From: Oscillospiraceae bacterium
GTDB taxonomy: Bacteria; Bacillota; Clostridia; Oscillospirales; CAG-382
Reading direction: 5' to 3'
Length of the DNA: 64,000 nucleotides
NCBI GenBank assembly: GCA_015063785.1
Contig: SVTM01000005.1
Coordinates: 1 to 64,000, forward strand
Each line of letters starts with the position of its first letter. Position 1 is the stretch's first letter. A model generated the notes under the pieces. The model was not told the DNA's origin, searched no databases, and worked only from the letters and a program-made list of their open reading frames with translations. Positions 37,882-46,280 of this stretch are shown piece after piece. A program made the position numbers and the translations under genes.

Positions 37882-38893
37882 TATAGCCATCGACCTCGGC
37901 ACGTCAACCGTCCAGGTCTACGTTAAAGGAAAGGGCGTTATAATCGAAGAACCTTCGGTCGTTGCAGTCGACCGTGTAAGCGGAAAAGTTCTTAAGGTGG
38001 GAAAAGAAGCTGAGCAGATGCTTGGTAGAACCCCCGGCAATATCCTTGCTGTCCGTCCTCTTTCGGGAGGAGTCATATCCGACTATGGAGCCACCCTTAC
38101 GATGCTCAAATCTCTTATCAAGAGAGCCACAGGTACGGCGTTTTTTAAACCGCGCGTTATCATCAGCGTTCCCTCCAGCATTACAGAGGTTGAAGAACGC
38201 GCCCTGTGCGATGCCGCCATTTCGGCAGGCGCAAAAAAAACCTATCTTATCGAAGGTCCGGTTGCCGCCGCAATCGGCGCAGGCGTTGACATTTCAAAGC
38301 CCGTCGGCAACCTCGTCGTTGATATCGGCGGAGGAACAACAGACGTTGCAGTCATTTCTATGCACAACGTTGTTACCTGCGAATCGATCAAATTTGCAGG
38401 CGACGCCGTTAACGAAGCCATCATAAAATACATCCGCAGAAAATATAATATTCTCATCGGCGAGCGCACAGCAGAAGATGTTAAAATAAACATCGGATGC
38501 GCGTGGCCCTGCGAAAAAATCAGCAAGATGGAAGTAAAGGGCAGATGTCTGATTGAAGGTCTTCCAAAAATGATCGAGATATCCTCGCAAGAACTTCTTG
38601 AAGCCATCGAAGAGCCTGTCACTTCCATCGTGAACGCCGTCTGTACTGTAATCGAGCGTACACCTCCCGAGCTTGTAGGAGACATTTCTGCCTCGGGTAT
38701 CGTTATGACAGGTGGCACATCACGCCTTTTCGGGCTTGATAAGCTTGTAGAGCACGTCACCGGCATTCGCACCTTTATTGCCGAAAATCCCGAAAAATGC
38801 GTTTGTATCGGATCGGGCAGATCGCTCGACAGTCTTTCTCAAAAAGAGCCCGGCACCATCAACCTTGCTCGTCAGCTCCACGAAAGGCTCTGA
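37874..38893 (+). CDS. mreB: Rod shape-determining protein MreB/Mbl
   Basis: IAIDLGTSTVQVYVKGKGVIIEEPSVVAVD; GGGTTDVAVIS; MTGGTSRLFGLD. Confidence 0.95.
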   Translation: MNDIAIDLGTSTVQVYVKGKGVIIEEPSVVAVDRVSGKVLKVGKEAEQMLGRTPGNILAVRPLSGGVISDYGATLTMLKSLIKRATGTAFFKPRVIISVPSSITEVEERALCDAAISAGAKKTYLIEGPVAAAIGAGVDISKPVGNLVVDIGGGTTDVAVISMHNVVTCESIKFAGDAVNEAIIKYIRRKYNILIGERTAEDVKINIGCAWPCEKISKMEVKGRCLIEGLPKMIEISSQELLEAIEEPVTSIVNAVCTVIERTPPELVGDISASGIVMTGGTSRLFGLDKLVEHVTGIRTFIAENPEKCVCIGSGRSLDSLSQKEPGTINLARQLHERL

Positions 38894-38922
38894 TTTTATA
38901 GAATGTTCACAGCTTTTGCCTA

Positions 38923-38938
38923 TGTTTCACGTGAAACA
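38923..38938. promoter_or_regulatory. parS site (ParB/Spo0J binding)
   Basis: TGTTTCACGTGAAACA, exact 16-bp consensus palindrome. Confidence 0.95.
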
Positions 38939-38948
38939 CAGACAAAAA

Positions 38949-38964
38949 TGTTTCATGTGAAACA
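38949..38964. promoter_or_regulatory. Second parS-like site; also a hairpin with A/T flanks (terminator-like)
   Basis: TGTTTCATGTGAAACA, one mismatch to consensus; flanked by AAAAA and TTTTT. Confidence 0.88.
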
Positions 38965-39010
38965 TTTTTTGCAGAATATACACACAATATACAAAACTAT
39001 GGAGAATTAA

Positions 39011-40021
39011 ATGCAGGGCGGAAAAAACACTCCCGACGTATCTGCGCTTACCGCAGGCGAGAAAAGGGTTCTGACCAACGTTTTGTCGGCCTTTTCAAAC
39101 GGCAACTTTGCCCATTCATACATACTCGAAGGCGGAAGCGGGGCTTCGCGCCTGCGCTGTGCTGAAATAATTGCCTGCGCCGCAGTCTGCACCAAAATGT
39201 CCGGCAAACACGGGGCATATCCGTGCTTTGCCTGCGACCAATGCAGAAAAATACTCGATCGGGACCATACAGATATAAAAGTGATCTCGCCCGAAAAAGA
39301 GGCGGGAAAAAGCAGAGTTGAGATCCGCGTTGACACAATTCGCACAATCAGAAAAGAGGCGTACGTGCTTCCGACAGACTGCGAATATCATATATACATC
39401 ATTAACGAGAGCGAAAAGATGAACGTCAACGCACAAAACGCTCTGCTGAAAATACTCGAAGAACCACCGCAAAACACTATTTTTATTCTTCTCGCACCGT
39501 CAAAAGAGCTTCTGTTGCCCACTGTTGTGTCTCGAGTTCAGGCGCATACCCTGGGAAAAAGCAGTGTGGAAGAAACACAGGAGGTTTTTGCAACAAAATT
39601 TCCGTCACTCCCAAAAGAATCGGTCAAAAGAGCAGCGCGTTTGCAATGCGCTCTTGACAAAATAGAACTTGATGCCCCGGATATAAAAACGGTAGATACT
39701 GCTTATGCTCTTGTGAGACAGTATTTTCTCGAAAAAAACCATCGCCTCACCGAAAGTCTACCGTCAAACAAAGACGAACTGTTCCTTACACTCTGCGTGC
39801 TTGCAATAGCAAGTCGGGATATTGCCGTTTCCAAGAAAAACGAAAGGCAGACACTTTTCGTCTTTGATCAAGGCCCAGAATTTGATAGCGCAAAAAGCGC
39901 AGTTTCTATGCGCAGAGCCATGGAACTCTACGAAGCATTTTCTCGGGCAGCAGAAAGAATACAGGCATCTGGCAACGTCGGCTCGGTATTGGCAGAACTT
40001 TTTTCTGCCGTCAGAAAATGA
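39011..40021 (+). CDS. holB: DNA polymerase III subunit delta'
   Basis: FAHSYILEGGSG; zinc-type C..CFACDQCRKI; VNAQNALLKILEEPPQNTIFILL. Confidence 0.95.
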   Translation: MQGGKNTPDVSALTAGEKRVLTNVLSAFSNGNFAHSYILEGGSGASRLRCAEIIACAAVCTKMSGKHGAYPCFACDQCRKILDRDHTDIKVISPEKEAGKSRVEIRVDTIRTIRKEAYVLPTDCEYHIYIINESEKMNVNAQNALLKILEEPPQNTIFILLAPSKELLLPTVVSRVQAHTLGKSSVEETQEVFATKFPSLPKESVKRAARLQCALDKIELDAPDIKTVDTAYALVRQYFLEKNHRLTESLPSNKDELFLTLCVLAIASRDIAVSKKNERQTLFVFDQGPEFDSAKSAVSMRRAMELYEAFSRAAERIQASGNVGSVLAELFSAVRK

Positions 40022-40048
40022 CCTAACCAAGAAAGGTAAAAAACATAA

Positions 40049-41641
40049 ATGGATAAAAAAGACAGAAACACAAAGCCCGGTGACAGCGAAATTGTCACCA
40101 AAAAGGGCTTTCTGATAACACCGCCAAAGCGCACCAAAGACAAAAAACAGGATACTATCGAAAGCAATATTAAGCCTGCCGTCACCGTCAACAAAAACTC
40201 TGAAGAAAAAAAGCAGGGCGGAAATCAGGAACAGAAAAAACACGAAAAAAACAATCACCAAAAAGATCGCAGAAAATTCGGCAAAAAACCCCATCAATCA
40301 GCACATACTGTGGAGGAACAGGCGCAACAACCGAAGGATAACTCTCAAAAGAACCAAAACAATCAGCAGCCTCGGCACAAGCCTTCCAAATACCGCAATG
40401 AAAAGCCAAACCACGATCAAAGGCAAGATAATCAGAACAAAAGTAAAAACGACCGCCAGCAAAATCGTAAAGATCGCGACCGAACAGGCAAACAGCCTCA
40501 GCAGAACCGCAACGATCAGCACGGCCAGAGTCAGCAGAACAGAGAAAAGGACAGGGAAAGAGACAAGAAAAACCGCGGTGCAGGCAAGATAGATCCGTCA
40601 ATTCTCAGCGATCTCGGCTTCGTGTCAAACAACTATGCAAAAAGCCGACCCGTCGAAGAATCTACCGAAACCGAGACATCCCAGCCCTTTGACTATTCCA
40701 ATGCCATCCCTCTAAGAGATCAGATTTATCCTCCGAAGAAGGAGAAGAAAGATCTGACAGAAGAGGAAAAACAGGGCAAAACAGAAATAATCGGCATCCG
40801 CTTTAAGGAAGCAGGCAAGATATATTATTTCGATCCCAACGGCGAACAGGTCGACTTTGGCACACCCGTCATTGTCGAGACTGCCCGTGGACTCGAATAT
40901 GGCTATACCGCCATTGGCAACCGGTACATTCCCACCGACACCATAGTTTCGCCACTGAAAAAGATCATCCGCATTGCAAAACGTGAGGACACCGAACGCC
41001 TCGAGGCAAACAAGCGTCTTGAAAAACAAGCAGAAAGCGTTTTCATCGAAAAGGTGGCAAAACTCGGACTCGAAATGTCACTTGTGGGTGTTGAATATAC
41101 CTTTGACAATACTAAGATCCTCTTCTATTTTGCAGCAGAAAACCGCATCGACTTCCGCGAGCTTGTAAAAGAGCTTGCATCTGTCTTCCGCACAAGAATA
41201 GAGCTACGCCAGGTGGGCGTTCGAGATGAAGCAAAAATGCTCGGTGGCCTTGGCGTTTGCGGCAGACCCTTGTGCTGTAGCACATTTCTTGGCGAATTTG
41301 CCCAAGTTTCTATAAAAATGGCAAAAGACCAGAGTCTTTCGCTCAATTCTTCAAAAATCTCTGGTACCTGTGGCAGACTTCTCTGCTGTCTGCGTTATGA
41401 GGACGAGGTATATCAGCAGGAATTCGAGCGCACTCCCAAAGTAGATGCCATTGTCGAAACCGAAGAAGGTCGCGGCGTCGTTGTTGAAACCAACCCCTTA
41501 AAGGGTATCGTCCGAGTAAGACTCGATTCCAACAAAGACGCTCCGCCCCACGCTTTCCACCGCGACAAGGTGAAGATTCTCGGCTATATCAAAAAGAATG
41601 AGTCAGTCGACGCCGAGCTTAAGGCGCTTGAAAAAGAATGA
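40049..41641 (+). CDS. ricT: PSP1/RicT (YaaT) family protein with long low-complexity N-terminus
   Basis: LGGLGVCGRPLCCSTFLGEFAQVSIKMAKDQSLSLNSSKISGTCGRLLCCLRYE; directly after holB. Confidence 0.93.
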   Translation: MDKKDRNTKPGDSEIVTKKGFLITPPKRTKDKKQDTIESNIKPAVTVNKNSEEKKQGGNQEQKKHEKNNHQKDRRKFGKKPHQSAHTVEEQAQQPKDNSQKNQNNQQPRHKPSKYRNEKPNHDQRQDNQNKSKNDRQQNRKDRDRTGKQPQQNRNDQHGQSQQNREKDRERDKKNRGAGKIDPSILSDLGFVSNNYAKSRPVEESTETETSQPFDYSNAIPLRDQIYPPKKEKKDLTEEEKQGKTEIIGIRFKEAGKIYYFDPNGEQVDFGTPVIVETARGLEYGYTAIGNRYIPTDTIVSPLKKIIRIAKREDTERLEANKRLEKQAESVFIEKVAKLGLEMSLVGVEYTFDNTKILFYFAAENRIDFRELVKELASVFRTRIELRQVGVRDEAKMLGGLGVCGRPLCCSTFLGEFAQVSIKMAKDQSLSLNSSKISGTCGRLLCCLRYEDEVYQQEFERTPKVDAIVETEEGRGVVVETNPLKGIVRVRLDSNKDAPPHAFHRDKVKILGYIKKNESVDAELKALEKE

Positions 41642-41687
41642 TCCGCTTTTTCAATTTGAAAATTTGATGAAATGTGCATCATTTTTC

Positions 41688-41716
41688 TTGACAAGAGACA
41701 GTAAAGAGTATATAAT
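41688..41716 (+). promoter_or_regulatory. Consensus SigA promoter of the marR-ABC operon
   Basis: TTGACA (41688-41693), 17-bp spacer, TATAAT (41711-41716). Confidence 0.9.
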
Positions 41717-41718
41717 AA

Positions 41719-41745
41719 TTAGCGTGCTAAATATTAGCGCGCTAA
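41719..41745. promoter_or_regulatory. Tandem MarR-type operator just downstream of the -10 box
   Basis: TTAGCGTGCTAA (41719-41730) and TTAGCGCGCTAA (41734-41745), centres 15 bp apart; further half site TTCGCTAA downstream. Confidence 0.8.
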
Positions 41746-41781
41746 TTTTTTTCGCTAATTTTTTGGAAAGGAGAACGTATA

Positions 41782-42264
41782 ATGGAACAAAAGAAAAGTG
41801 CAGAAAAACTTTCAAACCACGAGCTGGTGCGCCTTTTTATCCACACCGACAAGCTCCACAGAAATCTCATCGAACAGCGTATGTCCGATCTGAATCTGCA
41901 CCGAAGCCAGCACATTATGCTTTTGTGTATATCGGCATTTGAAACCCCACCAACACAAAAGGACATTGCAAAAAAGCTTGATATATCGGCAGCTACCGTT
42001 GCCGTAACAATAAAAAAACTCGAACAGGCAGGTTTTGTAACAAAAGCCACAAGCGACAGCGACAACCGATGCAACCGTGTGAGTATCACAGACGAGGGAC
42101 GTAACATTCTTGAGCAGGCAAAGATGATATTTGAAAATGTCGACGAGAATATGCTTTCCGGTCTTACCAACGAGGAACTGTCGAACTTTGTCGAATATCT
42201 TAAAAAAATACAGGCAAATCTCAGATCCGACGGAGCCACCCTCCCACCGCACAAATGCTGTTAA
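41782..42264 (+). CDS. MarR family transcriptional regulator
   Basis: HIMLLCISAFETPPTQKDIAKKLDISAATVAVTIKKLEQAGFVTKATSDSDNRCNRVSITDEG. Confidence 0.95.
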   Translation: MEQKKSAEKLSNHELVRLFIHTDKLHRNLIEQRMSDLNLHRSQHIMLLCISAFETPPTQKDIAKKLDISAATVAVTIKKLEQAGFVTKATSDSDNRCNRVSITDEGRNILEQAKMIFENVDENMLSGLTNEELSNFVEYLKKIQANLRSDGATLPPHKCC

Positions 42265-42293
42265 CGATACAACAACGAAAGGATGATATTTTC

Positions 42294-44072
42294 TTGAAAC
42301 GCTGGTTAAGCTATGTGAAGCCATATAAGCTTCAATTTATTCTCGGACCTTTATGTATGCTCATTGAGGTCGCAGGCGAAGTTCTTATGCCGATGTTTCT
42401 CGGCATGATAATAAACGGTGCCACAGACGGCACTCTAACCTCCGCAAAATCGCTGGGAATTGCAGGCATGATGATCCTTTGTGCCATCCTGATGATGGCA
42501 GGCGGCGTGGGAGGCGCATATTTCGGAGCAAAAGCTTCTGTAAACTATGCCAACGATATCCGTCGCGATATATACAAGCAAGTACAGAAATTTTCTTTTG
42601 CCAATATTGACAAATTCTCCACAGGCTCGCTTGTTACCCGTCTGACAAACGATATTCAGCAGATACAAAACTTTGTAAACATGCTTCTGCGAATGTGTTT
42701 GCGCTCGCCGGGTATGCTGATCGGTGCCCTCATCATGGCAATCTCTTTGCGCCCGTCGCTGTCGGTCATTTTTGCCGTCACGGTGCCTATGATGATAATC
42801 TCCATCTTCCTTGTAATCAGAGCCGCTTTTCCCCGTTTTTCTATCATGCAGAAAAAGGTCGATAAGCTCAACTCCACAGTTCAAGAAAACGTGTCTAACG
42901 TTCGCGTTGTAAAATCCTTTGTCAGAGCCGATTACGAAACCGAAAAATTTGAAAGCGCCAACGCTGACCTCAAAAAATCCGGACTTTCCGCCATGAAGAT
43001 CATGATTCTCAACGGACCCATCATGACACTCTTTATGAATATAACCATCGCTCTTGTCGTTTGGTTCGGTTCTCAGTTGGTTATGGGTGGGGGAGAAAAT
43101 CCCATGGATGTGGGAGATCTTTCGCAGTTCCTCACCTACGTAAATCAGATCCTCATGTCGCTGATGACCCTTACATTCATGTTCATGTCCACCTCCCGTG
43201 CCATGGCAAGCGGAAAACGTATAAACGAAGTTCTTGACGAAAACATAGACATCACAGATGAAAACTGTGCAAATCCCGATGCCGTCGTCACCCGTGGCGA
43301 TATCGAATTTAAGAACATCACCTTCCGCTATTTCAAACACAGCGAAGACCCCGTACTTGAAAAAATAAATCTCAAAATTCCCGCAGGCTCAACCGTCGGC
43401 ATCATCGGCTCTACGGGATGCGGAAAAACCACCCTTGTTTCGCTTATCCCACGTCTTTACGACACCGACGAGGGCGAAGTGCTTGTCGACGGAGTAAATG
43501 TGCGCGATTACAGCCTTTATAACCTGCGCGAAGGTGTGGGCATGGTGCTTCAGAAAAACATTCTTTTCTCGGGTACCATAGAGGATAATCTGCGTTGGGG
43601 CGACGAGGACGCAACAATGGAAGAAATAATCGCCGCAGCCAATGCGTCGCAGGCAGACGGCTTTGTTCGCTCGTTCAAAGATGGATATTTAACCGAGCTC
43701 GAGCAGGGCGGCGTAAATGTTTCGGGTGGTCAAAAACAGCGTCTTTGCATCGCAAGAGCTCTACTTAAAAAACCAAAAATTCTTATTCTCGATGACTCTA
43801 CAAGCGCTGTCGATACTGCAACAGAAGCAAAGATCCGCGAACAGTTTAAAACAGGTCTTCGCGATTCCACAAAGATAATCATTGCACAAAGAATTATGTC
43901 TGTTATGGACGCCGATATGATCGTCGTTATGAACGACGGCAAGATCACGGGTATCGGCACCCACGAAGAGCTTCTTGAATCAAACAACGAATACAACGAA
44001 ATATACGTTTCGCAGATGGAAGGCAAGGAAGTTAAAGCCACTTCCACAGACATTTCTGTAAAGGAGGGCTGA
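42294..44072 (+). CDS. ABC exporter half-transporter 1 (TMD-NBD; TTG start)
   Basis: GSTGCGKTTLVSLIPRLYDTDEGEVLVDGVNV; NVSGGQKQRLCIARALLKKPKILILDDSTSAVD. Confidence 0.95.
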   Translation: MKRWLSYVKPYKLQFILGPLCMLIEVAGEVLMPMFLGMIINGATDGTLTSAKSLGIAGMMILCAILMMAGGVGGAYFGAKASVNYANDIRRDIYKQVQKFSFANIDKFSTGSLVTRLTNDIQQIQNFVNMLLRMCLRSPGMLIGALIMAISLRPSLSVIFAVTVPMMIISIFLVIRAAFPRFSIMQKKVDKLNSTVQENVSNVRVVKSFVRADYETEKFESANADLKKSGLSAMKIMILNGPIMTLFMNITIALVVWFGSQLVMGGGENPMDVGDLSQFLTYVNQILMSLMTLTFMFMSTSRAMASGKRINEVLDENIDITDENCANPDAVVTRGDIEFKNITFRYFKHSEDPVLEKINLKIPAGSTVGIIGSTGCGKTTLVSLIPRLYDTDEGEVLVDGVNVRDYSLYNLREGVGMVLQKNILFSGTIEDNLRWGDEDATMEEIIAAANASQADGFVRSFKDGYLTELEQGGVNVSGGQKQRLCIARALLKKPKILILDDSTSAVDTATEAKIREQFKTGLRDSTKIIIAQRIMSVMDADMIVVMNDGKITGIGTHEELLESNNEYNEIYVSQMEGKEVKATSTDISVKEG

Positions 44073-44075
44073 GAA

Positions 44076-46064
44076 ATGGCAAGAACATTACAAGAACTGC
44101 AAAAACAATATAATTCCTCAGCCGCCGCACAAAAAGCCATGATGATGAGAGGTCCCGGCGGACCTCGCGGAGGAATGGGTGGAAAAGGTAAACCAAAAAA
44201 CACAAAACAGACTATAAAAAGACTTTTTGGCTACGTCGGAAAATACAAGTTCCGTCTTATCGGCGTTATTTTCTGTATGCTTTTTGCCGCTGTATCAGGC
44301 CTTATCGGCTCTTTCATGCTTGCACCGATCATCAACAAAATTTCGACTTTCATCGGTATCACAGGCGAAATGAGCGCCATGGAAAAAATGACAGACGGAG
44401 TTATCTCGTCTATCGTTTCTGCTGTGCAGGAGCCTGTTAAAAATCTTATAAACTTTATTGATTTTGGCGGTTTTGCCGACGTTATGGTATATATCTTCGT
44501 GGCACTCTTCATTCTGCTTTCGGTATATATCGTAGAGGTAATCACAAATTATCTGCAAAGCAGAATAATGATGACAGTATCGCAAGGTTCGCTCGAAGCT
44601 ATCAGAAACGACCTTTTCAGAAAACTTCAAAAGCTGCCCGTCAGATATTTTGACAATCATCCCACAGGTGAGATAATGAGCCGATTTACCAACGACGTCG
44701 ATAACATCGGTATGATGCTGGATAACTCGCTGGTTTCTGTAATCTCCGGTCTTGTAACCCTTATCGGTACTCTTACCTTTATGATAACCACAAATATCTG
44801 GCTGACAATAATTACCGTTGTTTTCGTTCCTATCTTCGCAAAAGGTGGCATGATAATCGCAGGTAAAAGCCGAAAATTCTATTCGGGACAGCAAGCAGCC
44901 CTCGGAGCCATCAACGGATATATCGAAGAGACTGTAACAGGTCAAAAAGTAATCAAAGTTTTCAACCACGAGTCTGATTCTATCGAAGAGTTTTCGTCTC
45001 TTAATGACGATCTTCGCGAAAAGCAGTTCAAGGCTCAATTCTATGGCGGTATAATGGGCCCCATAATGGGAAATACCTCACAGATCAGCTATGCTCTCAC
45101 CGTAGGTATCGGTGGCGTGCTCATGTGTGTTTCGGGCCTTACACCCGGTGCTCTCACCGTATTTGCACAGTACGCAAGAAGGTTTTCTTTCCCCATAAAT
45201 AACATTTCCCAGCAGGTCAGCTCAATCTTTTCGGCTCTTGCCGGTGCAGAGCGAGTTTTTGCTGTGATCGACAGCGATCCCGAACCCGCCGACATTGAAA
45301 ATGCAGAAGACTTCTCTGGCGAAAAGCAGATGGAAGGTCATGTTGTTCTCGATAATGTTTCGTTCGGATATATTCCCGAAAAAACTGTTCTCAAAAACAT
45401 TTCTCTTTATGCAAAACCGGGACAAAAAATTGCCTTCGTTGGCTCCACAGGTGCGGGAAAAACCACCATCACAAACCTTCTCAACAGGTTTTATGATATC
45501 GAAGAGGGCACTATCACCATCGACGGCGTAAATATCAAAGATATAAAAATGGACGTACTTCGAAAAAATATTGCCATGGTGCTTCAGGATACTCACCTCT
45601 TCTCGGGTACAGTCAGAGAAAACATTCGTTACGCCAGACTTGATGCCACCGACGAAGAGGTAGAACAAGCTGCAAAAACCGCCAGCGCACATTCTTTCAT
45701 CATGCGCCTTGACAACGGATATGACACAATTCTCGAAGGCGACGGAGCAAACCTTTCACAGGGTCAACGCCAGCTTCTCAATATTGCTCGTGCTGCCCTT
45801 TCAAAGGCTCCCATTCTCGTTCTCGACGAAGCCACAAGCTCTGTTGACACACGTACCGAACGCCATATCGAACACGGCATGGACAGACTGATGAAAAACC
45901 GCACTACCTTCGTCATCGCCCACAGACTTTCAACCGTCAGAAATTCAAACGCCATCATGGTTCTTGAAAAGGGCGAAATAATTGAGCGCGGAAGTCACGA
46001 AGAGCTTCTTGACATGAAGGGCAGGTATTACGAGCTCTATACAGGAAAAGTCGAGCTCGACTGA
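44076..46064 (+). CDS. ABC exporter half-transporter 2 (TMD-NBD)
   Basis: GSTGAGKTTITNLLNRFYDIEEG; NLSQGQRQLLNIARAALSKAPILVLDEATSSVD. Confidence 0.95.
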   Translation: MARTLQELQKQYNSSAAAQKAMMMRGPGGPRGGMGGKGKPKNTKQTIKRLFGYVGKYKFRLIGVIFCMLFAAVSGLIGSFMLAPIINKISTFIGITGEMSAMEKMTDGVISSIVSAVQEPVKNLINFIDFGGFADVMVYIFVALFILLSVYIVEVITNYLQSRIMMTVSQGSLEAIRNDLFRKLQKLPVRYFDNHPTGEIMSRFTNDVDNIGMMLDNSLVSVISGLVTLIGTLTFMITTNIWLTIITVVFVPIFAKGGMIIAGKSRKFYSGQQAALGAINGYIEETVTGQKVIKVFNHESDSIEEFSSLNDDLREKQFKAQFYGGIMGPIMGNTSQISYALTVGIGGVLMCVSGLTPGALTVFAQYARRFSFPINNISQQVSSIFSALAGAERVFAVIDSDPEPADIENAEDFSGEKQMEGHVVLDNVSFGYIPEKTVLKNISLYAKPGQKIAFVGSTGAGKTTITNLLNRFYDIEEGTITIDGVNIKDIKMDVLRKNIAMVLQDTHLFSGTVRENIRYARLDATDEEVEQAAKTASAHSFIMRLDNGYDTILEGDGANLSQGQRQLLNIARAALSKAPILVLDEATSSVDTRTERHIEHGMDRLMKNRTTFVIAHRLSTVRNSNAIMVLEKGEIIERGSHEELLDMKGRYYELYTGKVELD

Positions 46065-46091
46065 TATCGCTTTTTCAAAAACAAAAACACA

Positions 46092-46127
46092 AACGGAGAC
46101 TCTTATAAAAAAGAAGTCTCCGTTTTT
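46092..46127 (+). terminator. Terminator of the ABC exporter operon
   Basis: AACGGAGACT...AGTCTCCGTTTTT. Confidence 0.85.
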
Positions 46128-46152
46128 CTTTTTTGCTTGGATACAAAAGGAT

Positions 46153-46161
46153 TTTTCCACA
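46153..46161 (-). promoter_or_regulatory. DnaA box upstream of dnaA
   Basis: TTTTCCACA (complement TGTGGAAAA). Confidence 0.7.
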
Positions 46162-46200
46162 GTTTTCGGAATATTTATCTATATAATTATATAAAAGCCC

Positions 46201-46229
46201 TTGAAAAAAAAACTGATTTATGGTATAAT
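46201..46229 (+). promoter_or_regulatory. dnaA promoter
   Basis: TTGAAA (46201-46206), 17-bp spacer, TATAAT (46224-46229). Confidence 0.8.
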
Positions 46230-46280
46230 CATGATGTATATTTTTACTGTGGGTGAATATCGCAGAAAGGAGAGACCGTC

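Noticed and set aside
34822-38893. Possible novel defence island (radical SAM + kinase + PRTase)
   Set aside because: All members look like housekeeping or envelope/competence-type families with no effector, nuclease or reverse transcriptase; no evidence of defence function.
42435-43340. 301-aa - strand ORF opposite ABC exporter subunit 1
   Set aside because: His/Asp/Cys-rich antisense composition, no domain.
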